A stretch of 64,000 nt of DNA, taken from Haloplasmatales bacterium 4B (GTDB lineage: Bacteria; Bacillota_I; Bacilli_A; Haloplasmatales; Haloplasmataceae). Positions 63,911 to 64,000 of this stretch are shown here, one piece after another. The DNA is taken from NCBI GenBank assembly GCA_003586005.1, contig NSKI01000009.1, positions 19,290 to 83,289 of the forward strand, given 5' to 3'. The position numbers were made by a program, and so were the translations under genes. Position 1 is the stretch's first letter. Every line of letters starts with the position of its first letter. The notes below the pieces were generated by a model that saw only the letters and a program-made list of their open reading frames with translations, had not been told where the DNA came from and made no database searches.

Positions 63911-64000
63911 TTATATAGACATTCCTCTTCTATATTCAACTGGTGATAAATAATTTAAACTTCCATGGACTCTTATGTTATTGTACCAGTTAATATAATC
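63911..64000 (-). mobile_element. IS3-family transposase (orfB), C-terminal end
   Basis: The last 29 codons of an IS3-family integrase-type transposase on the minus strand: INWYNNIRVHGSLNYLSPVEYR, the signature C-terminus around the catalytic Glu helix, then a TAA stop at 63911-63913. The rest lies beyond the window. The element boundary should be within about 63890-63911, next to the broken XRE-type gene. Confidence 0.88.

Noticed and set aside
58774..64000. A second copy of the ssrA 3' end as an island border.
   Set aside because: No repeat of the T-arm/CATCTCCACCA sequence was found to the right of ssrA within the window.

Overview
The window is AT-rich DNA from a low-GC Gram-positive-type bacterium. 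The housekeeping genes (rpsF-ssb-rpsR, gdpP-rplI-dnaB, prfA, prmC, eno, secG, smpB, ssrA) have Bacillota/Mycoplasmatota layout. TGA is used as a stop codon (for example at 51647 and 52261) and tryptophan is TGG, so the reduced code of Mycoplasma/Spiroplasma is excluded. No cell-wall genes are visible. A deep-branching, standard-code relative of the Mollicutes (Izemoplasma/Haloplasma/Acholeplasma-like) is my best guess, but the sequence alone does not settle it.

Region 1 (1-28070) is one large carbohydrate locus on the plus strand, with a divergent partial gene at the left edge. It encodes two glycoamylase-like (PF10091, GH144-type) proteins, two GH35-type enzymes, two ABC solute-binding proteins, a permease pair plus a 614-residue fusion of two permeases, an NHL/TPR/membrane protein, a DUF5696-type protein, a LacI-family regulator, a ~1,100-residue GH94 phosphorylase, a GH3 and a GH31 enzyme. 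Long GH94 + GH3 + LacI + GH144-type genes together are the signature of beta-1,2-glucan (sophoro-oligosaccharide) use. The likely scheme is cleavage outside the cell by the lipoprotein glucanase, ABC import, then intracellular phosphorolysis and hydrolysis. No transporter ATPase is present. Two near-identical 16-bp palindromes flank the promoter-to-start region of the first gene and are probably LacI operators.

Region 2 (28071-39300) holds small, mixed genes. A manganese (yybP-ykoY) riboswitch precedes a CaCA antiporter. An hflX GTPase gene has a leader with two tiny ORFs ending in Arg-Leu-Arg, a terminator and a stem that masks its ribosome binding site, which is the design of a macrolide/lincosamide-induced resistance gene. 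An arsenic operon has an intact regulator and reductase but a decayed ACR3 efflux gene. Several other genes are broken (a DUF624 gene frameshifted near its end, acetyltransferase fragments).

Region 3 (39300-58880) is the chromosomal core: ribosomal protein and replication genes, c-di-AMP phosphodiesterase, release factor 1 and its methylase (separated by a sigma factor/beta-propeller cassette), enolase, SecG, SmpB and tmRNA. A decayed IS3-family element lies just after rpsR.

Region 4 (58880-64000) begins directly after ssrA and looks like a restriction-modification or DNA-modification island: an HNH endonuclease gene broken by one in-frame stop, two tandem beta-class (SPPY) DNA methyltransferases, and on the opposite strand a PD-(D/E)XK-type nuclease followed by a tRNA-guanine-transglycosylase-like (DpdA-like) protein with its catalytic and zinc residues intact. 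Upstream of the nuclease lies the tail of an XRE-type regulator, apparently cut off by an IS3-family insertion at the right edge. The pairing of a TGT-fold base-exchange enzyme with a nuclease and two amino-methyltransferases is the most novel feature here.
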